DNA from: JAYFQE01 sp034927345
Lineage (GTDB): Bacteria; Bacillota; Clostridia; Saccharofermentanales; UBA5734
Assembly: GCA_034927345.1 (NCBI GenBank)
Contig: JAYFQE010000012.1
Location: forward strand, 62,001 to 126,000
Length of the DNA stretch: 64,000 bases
Direction of reading: 5' to 3'
The notes beneath the pieces are model-generated. The model saw only the letters and a list, made by a program, of their open reading frames with translations. It ran no database searches and was not told where the DNA came from. Numbering within the stretch: the first letter of the stretch is position 1; each line of letters starts with the position of its first letter. Positions 61,848-64,000 of this stretch are shown here, piece after piece. The position numbers were made by a program, and so were the translations under genes.

Positions 61848-61918
61848 GCGGCACGGCAAAACCTGCCGCGGCGAATAAAAATGCTCAGCAACCTTCCCAT
61901 CCGGCTTGGCAGGATGGG
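61848..61918 (+). terminator. two hairpins after the binding protein (partial terminator or stabiliser)
   Basis: GCGGCA/TGCCGC (61848-61853, 61864-61869) and CCCATCC/GGATGGG (61896-61902, 61912-61918), the second extendable with CAAC/GTTG. Neither has a T tract, so read-through into the next gene is expected. The position matches the hairpin after the first binding-protein gene. Confidence 0.4.
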
Positions 61919-61963
61919 ATCGTTGCGTATCAACGCTTTGTAAAACCGATCAGGAGGATCATC

Positions 61964-64000
61964 ATGCTTTTTTGTCAACCAAGACCCATCTTGCGGACAA
62001 CCTCCCTGCTCCCGCCTGTTCTTGTGACCCTGGTCGCACCGAAAAACGCTGCCGGCAAGACCGCCGTGCAGGCTGTACGAGACTGCCTTCTCCGGCAGGC
62101 GGCCGTGACGGTGCTTGAAAATCCTTCTGAACCGGAATCTGTCCTTTATCAGGCACGCGGCCCCTTGATCATCATCGGCAATCTGGCCGACAATTCATGC
62201 GTGCGCGTCCTTTATTACAAGTCTCTTGCCGCCACGGACCTGACCTACCCGGGTCCGGGCGGTTATGAGATACGGACTTTGCTTGATCCGTTTGCGACCG
62301 GTTATAATATCATTCATATCGGTTATTCCGATCAAAACGGATTGAGCAAAGCCGCCGCCCTTTTCCTCCATGGCGTTCAAGAGGGAATGCTGCCTTACTA
62401 TAACGAAATTTGTGCCGTTCAATTACCGCTTCCGGCCGAGAAAGCCAGGCAGATAGCCGATGAAGTCTGTAATCCAGCCGACCCGACAGCTGCCTATAAC
62501 GCGCCGATCGATGAAAAAGGCTATCTGGCTTATCTGACCGGCGACTGTAAATTGCTTGCCGATTATGTCGGCGCCTGGCGGCTGATTTTATTGAAACAAG
62601 AACGATTGCACCTGAAGTTATACCGCCGCGCCGCAGCCTGGCGCCTGTTGGAAATGACCGGCATGTTGCCGGATGATCTGCGAGCCGAATGCGAACGGTT
62701 TTTTTACGAATGGGCTGATGGTCCGGAAGGATGGGGCTCGATCCTTGAGCCGATCTATCAGCTGCCGGATTTCCCCCGACAGAATCATGGCCTGATCCCG
62801 GCTCTGGGCCTTGTCATTTTAGCCGATTATTTCGGCCGTTTTTACCCGGAGATGGATCACCCGGCCCAGTGGCGGCGCGATGCCGATCAGGTCTTCAGCG
62901 TGTATGATGCCGGGCATTGGAAACCTCTGTGCGACGGCCTTTGCCACGGCTGGTGGCTGTCACAGCCGGCGATGCTCGAATATGGATTGTTTGATGACCG
63001 GCATGCCTATTTTACCAGCGGCGGAGCCCGGCAAGCCGCGCTCTGCGCTATGGCGGTCGTCAACAATGAAGGCTGGATGCCCAACGCCGGCGACATGGGC
63101 ATTCAAAGGCAATTTCCAATTTATAACTTAAGTATCAGCGCCGCTTATTATCAGGACGGCCGGTATGCTTTTATGAAACAAAAAGCCCCTCTGTGGCGGC
63201 AGGGTTACAGCGGCCCGCTGAGTTATCTGCCGCGGGCTTTCGACACCGGCCTAACGCCGGCGGCGCCGCGTGAACTCGTCGGCGCAACCGTGATTCCTAT
63301 GGATTCATTGGTTTATGACGCCTGGAGTAAAGAACCGGCTCTGGCTTCGCTGACGGCCAATACCGCGCCAAGCGCGCCGATTGAGCGTTGTTTTGATAAA
63401 CTCTCGGTCCGGACCGGTCTCGGGCCAGATGATGAATTTCTGCTGATTGACGGCCTGAGCGGCGGTTCGCATGCCTATGATGATGCCATGGCCATCCTGG
63501 ATTATCAAAAGTACGGCGTCAGTTTTCTGGTTTCAGAAGACCAGCTTTATTGGATCGAACCGGAAAATCATTGTTCCTTAACGATATATCGCAATGGCTG
63601 CGTCGGTCCTCTGCCTGGATTTGCCGAACTGGAGGACCTGAAGCAGGAGCCGGACGGCAGGATTTATCTATCGCTGCGATTGCGTGGCTTTGACGGAGCC
63701 GACTGGCACCGGGAGCTCTATTTCCTGCCCGATCAGTGTCTGGTTATCCAGGATACGGTTCTGGCTATCCAGGAAGGCCTGTTTTCTGTGGAATCGCATT
63801 ATCGCACCCCGGGACAAGCCGCCCTGGAAGGAACGCTGCTGCAAAGCCGGCGCCGTACCCGCGACGGCCGTGCCGTACAGTTCCAGATAAAAACGATTGC
63901 CTCGCAGCCTGTCGACTGTCAGATCAGAACGATCAACCTCCATAATGCTTACCGTCCTCTACCGGGAGAGAAACCGCCGGTCGCGCCGGAGGTCGATCCG
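61964..64000 (+). CDS. large heparinase II/III-like protein, 3' end outside the window
   Basis: The frame is open from ATG 61964 (AGGAGG a few nt upstream) to the window edge, 679 residues so far. The N-terminal part (1-180) is an alpha/beta domain with no signal peptide. The middle part is helical and Trp-rich (RRAAAWRLLEMTG, WADGPEGWGSILEP, DGLCHGWWLSQPAM), like an (alpha/alpha) toroid. The last part is a beta-sandwich with LLIDGLSGGSHAYDDAMAIL, which resembles the DGxxGGxHxHxD motif of heparinase II/III-like polysaccharide lyases. It may cleave a uronic-acid-containing glycan imported by the preceding transporter (inference). The call is tentative because the C terminus is missing. Confidence 0.65.
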   Translation, partial: MLFCQPRPILRTTSLLPPVLVTLVAPKNAAGKTAVQAVRDCLLRQAAVTVLENPSEPESVLYQARGPLIIIGNLADNSCVRVLYYKSLAATDLTYPGPGGYEIRTLLDPFATGYNIIHIGYSDQNGLSKAAALFLHGVQEGMLPYYNEICAVQLPLPAEKARQIADEVCNPADPTAAYNAPIDEKGYLAYLTGDCKLLADYVGAWRLILLKQERLHLKLYRRAAAWRLLEMTGMLPDDLRAECERFFYEWADGPEGWGSILEPIYQLPDFPRQNHGLIPALGLVILADYFGRFYPEMDHPAQWRRDADQVFSVYDAGHWKPLCDGLCHGWWLSQPAMLEYGLFDDRHAYFTSGGARQAALCAMAVVNNEGWMPNAGDMGIQRQFPIYNLSISAAYYQDGRYAFMKQKAPLWRQGYSGPLSYLPRAFDTGLTPAAPRELVGATVIPMDSLVYDAWSKEPALASLTANTAPSAPIERCFDKLSVRTGLGPDDEFLLIDGLSGGSHAYDDAMAILDYQKYGVSFLVSEDQLYWIEPENHCSLTIYRNGCVGPLPGFAELEDLKQEPDGRIYLSLRLRGFDGADWHRELYFLPDQCLVIQDTVLAIQEGLFSVESHYRTPGQAALEGTLLQSRRRTRDGRAVQFQIKTIASQPVDCQIRTINLHNAYRPLPGEKPPVAPEVDP

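Noticed and set aside
1..64000. tRNA, rRNA, riboswitches, CRISPR arrays, insertion sequences or attachment sites.
   Set aside because: No cloverleaf, conserved RNA core, regularly spaced repeat array, transposase or integrase was found on either strand by reading; a covariance-model search could still reveal a small RNA.

Overview
The window looks like one long accessory region, specialised for carbohydrate and glycoside catabolism, from an anaerobic low-to-mid GC Gram-positive bacterium, most likely a Clostridia-like member of the Bacillota. This assignment is inference. It rests on strong AGGAGG-type ribosome binding sites, frequent TTG starts, sigma-A-type promoters (TTGACA-N17-TATAAT), LplB/LplC-type ABC permeases with lipoprotein binding proteins and no ATPase of their own, membrane-bound AraC sensors, a ComFB protein, an EAL-HDOD protein of the YuxH type, and several [4Fe-4S] enzymes. 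I found no rRNA, tRNA, CRISPR array, transposase, phage gene or replication origin.

Layout. 1-1.6 kb: 3' part of a beta-propeller-like gene closed by a terminator. 2.0-5.6 kb: three tandem epoxyqueuosine-reductase-like Fe-S proteins and an IclR regulator. 5.6-11.7 kb: a LacI gene with two small proteins and a BNR (sialidase-type) protein on one side, and an aldolase of the DapA/NanA family, an SDR dehydrogenase and a TIM-barrel isomerase on the other. 11.7-15.2 kb: a divergent GH78 enzyme and a BadF-type sugar kinase. 15.2-20.3 kb (minus strand): a signalling block of diguanylate cyclase, inositol-phosphatase family enzyme, MFS transporter, ComFB and EAL-HDOD. 20.5-23.2 kb: Ohr and an AraC membrane sensor.

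23.5-39.6 kb is the largest same-strand catabolic block. It holds two permeases, a binding lipoprotein, a Gfo/Idh/MocA oxidoreductase, two isomerase/epimerases, a GH42 enzyme, an Fe-S flavoenzyme of the 2,4-dienoyl-CoA reductase type, both subunits of an aconitase-X dehydratase, a GH109-like oxidoreductase and a DUF4838-like protein. The enzyme set (oxidise, epimerise, dehydrate, reduce) does not match a pathway I know and is the best candidate for something new. 39.7-46.4 kb: an EAL-CBS-GGDEF protein, then a rhamnose module (GH78, RhaA, LacI) with a clear 18-bp operator. 46.5-52.5 kb: a class-III aminotransferase/Gfo operon, an AraC-GyrI regulator, and a DeoR regulator divergent from another Gfo gene. 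52.6-55.6 kb: an amidohydrolase pair (one apparently catalytically dead) and a GH29 fucosidase. 55.7-64 kb: a second AraC membrane sensor, a second permease pair and binding lipoprotein, and the 5' part of a heparinase-like gene.

The picture is of import of oligosaccharides by two ATPase-less ABC systems, glycosidic cleavage by GH29, GH42, GH78, BNR and Gfo-type enzymes, and local control by LacI, DeoR, IclR and AraC regulators. Many operators and promoters can be read directly. All functional assignments come from reading the translated sequences; no database search was run.
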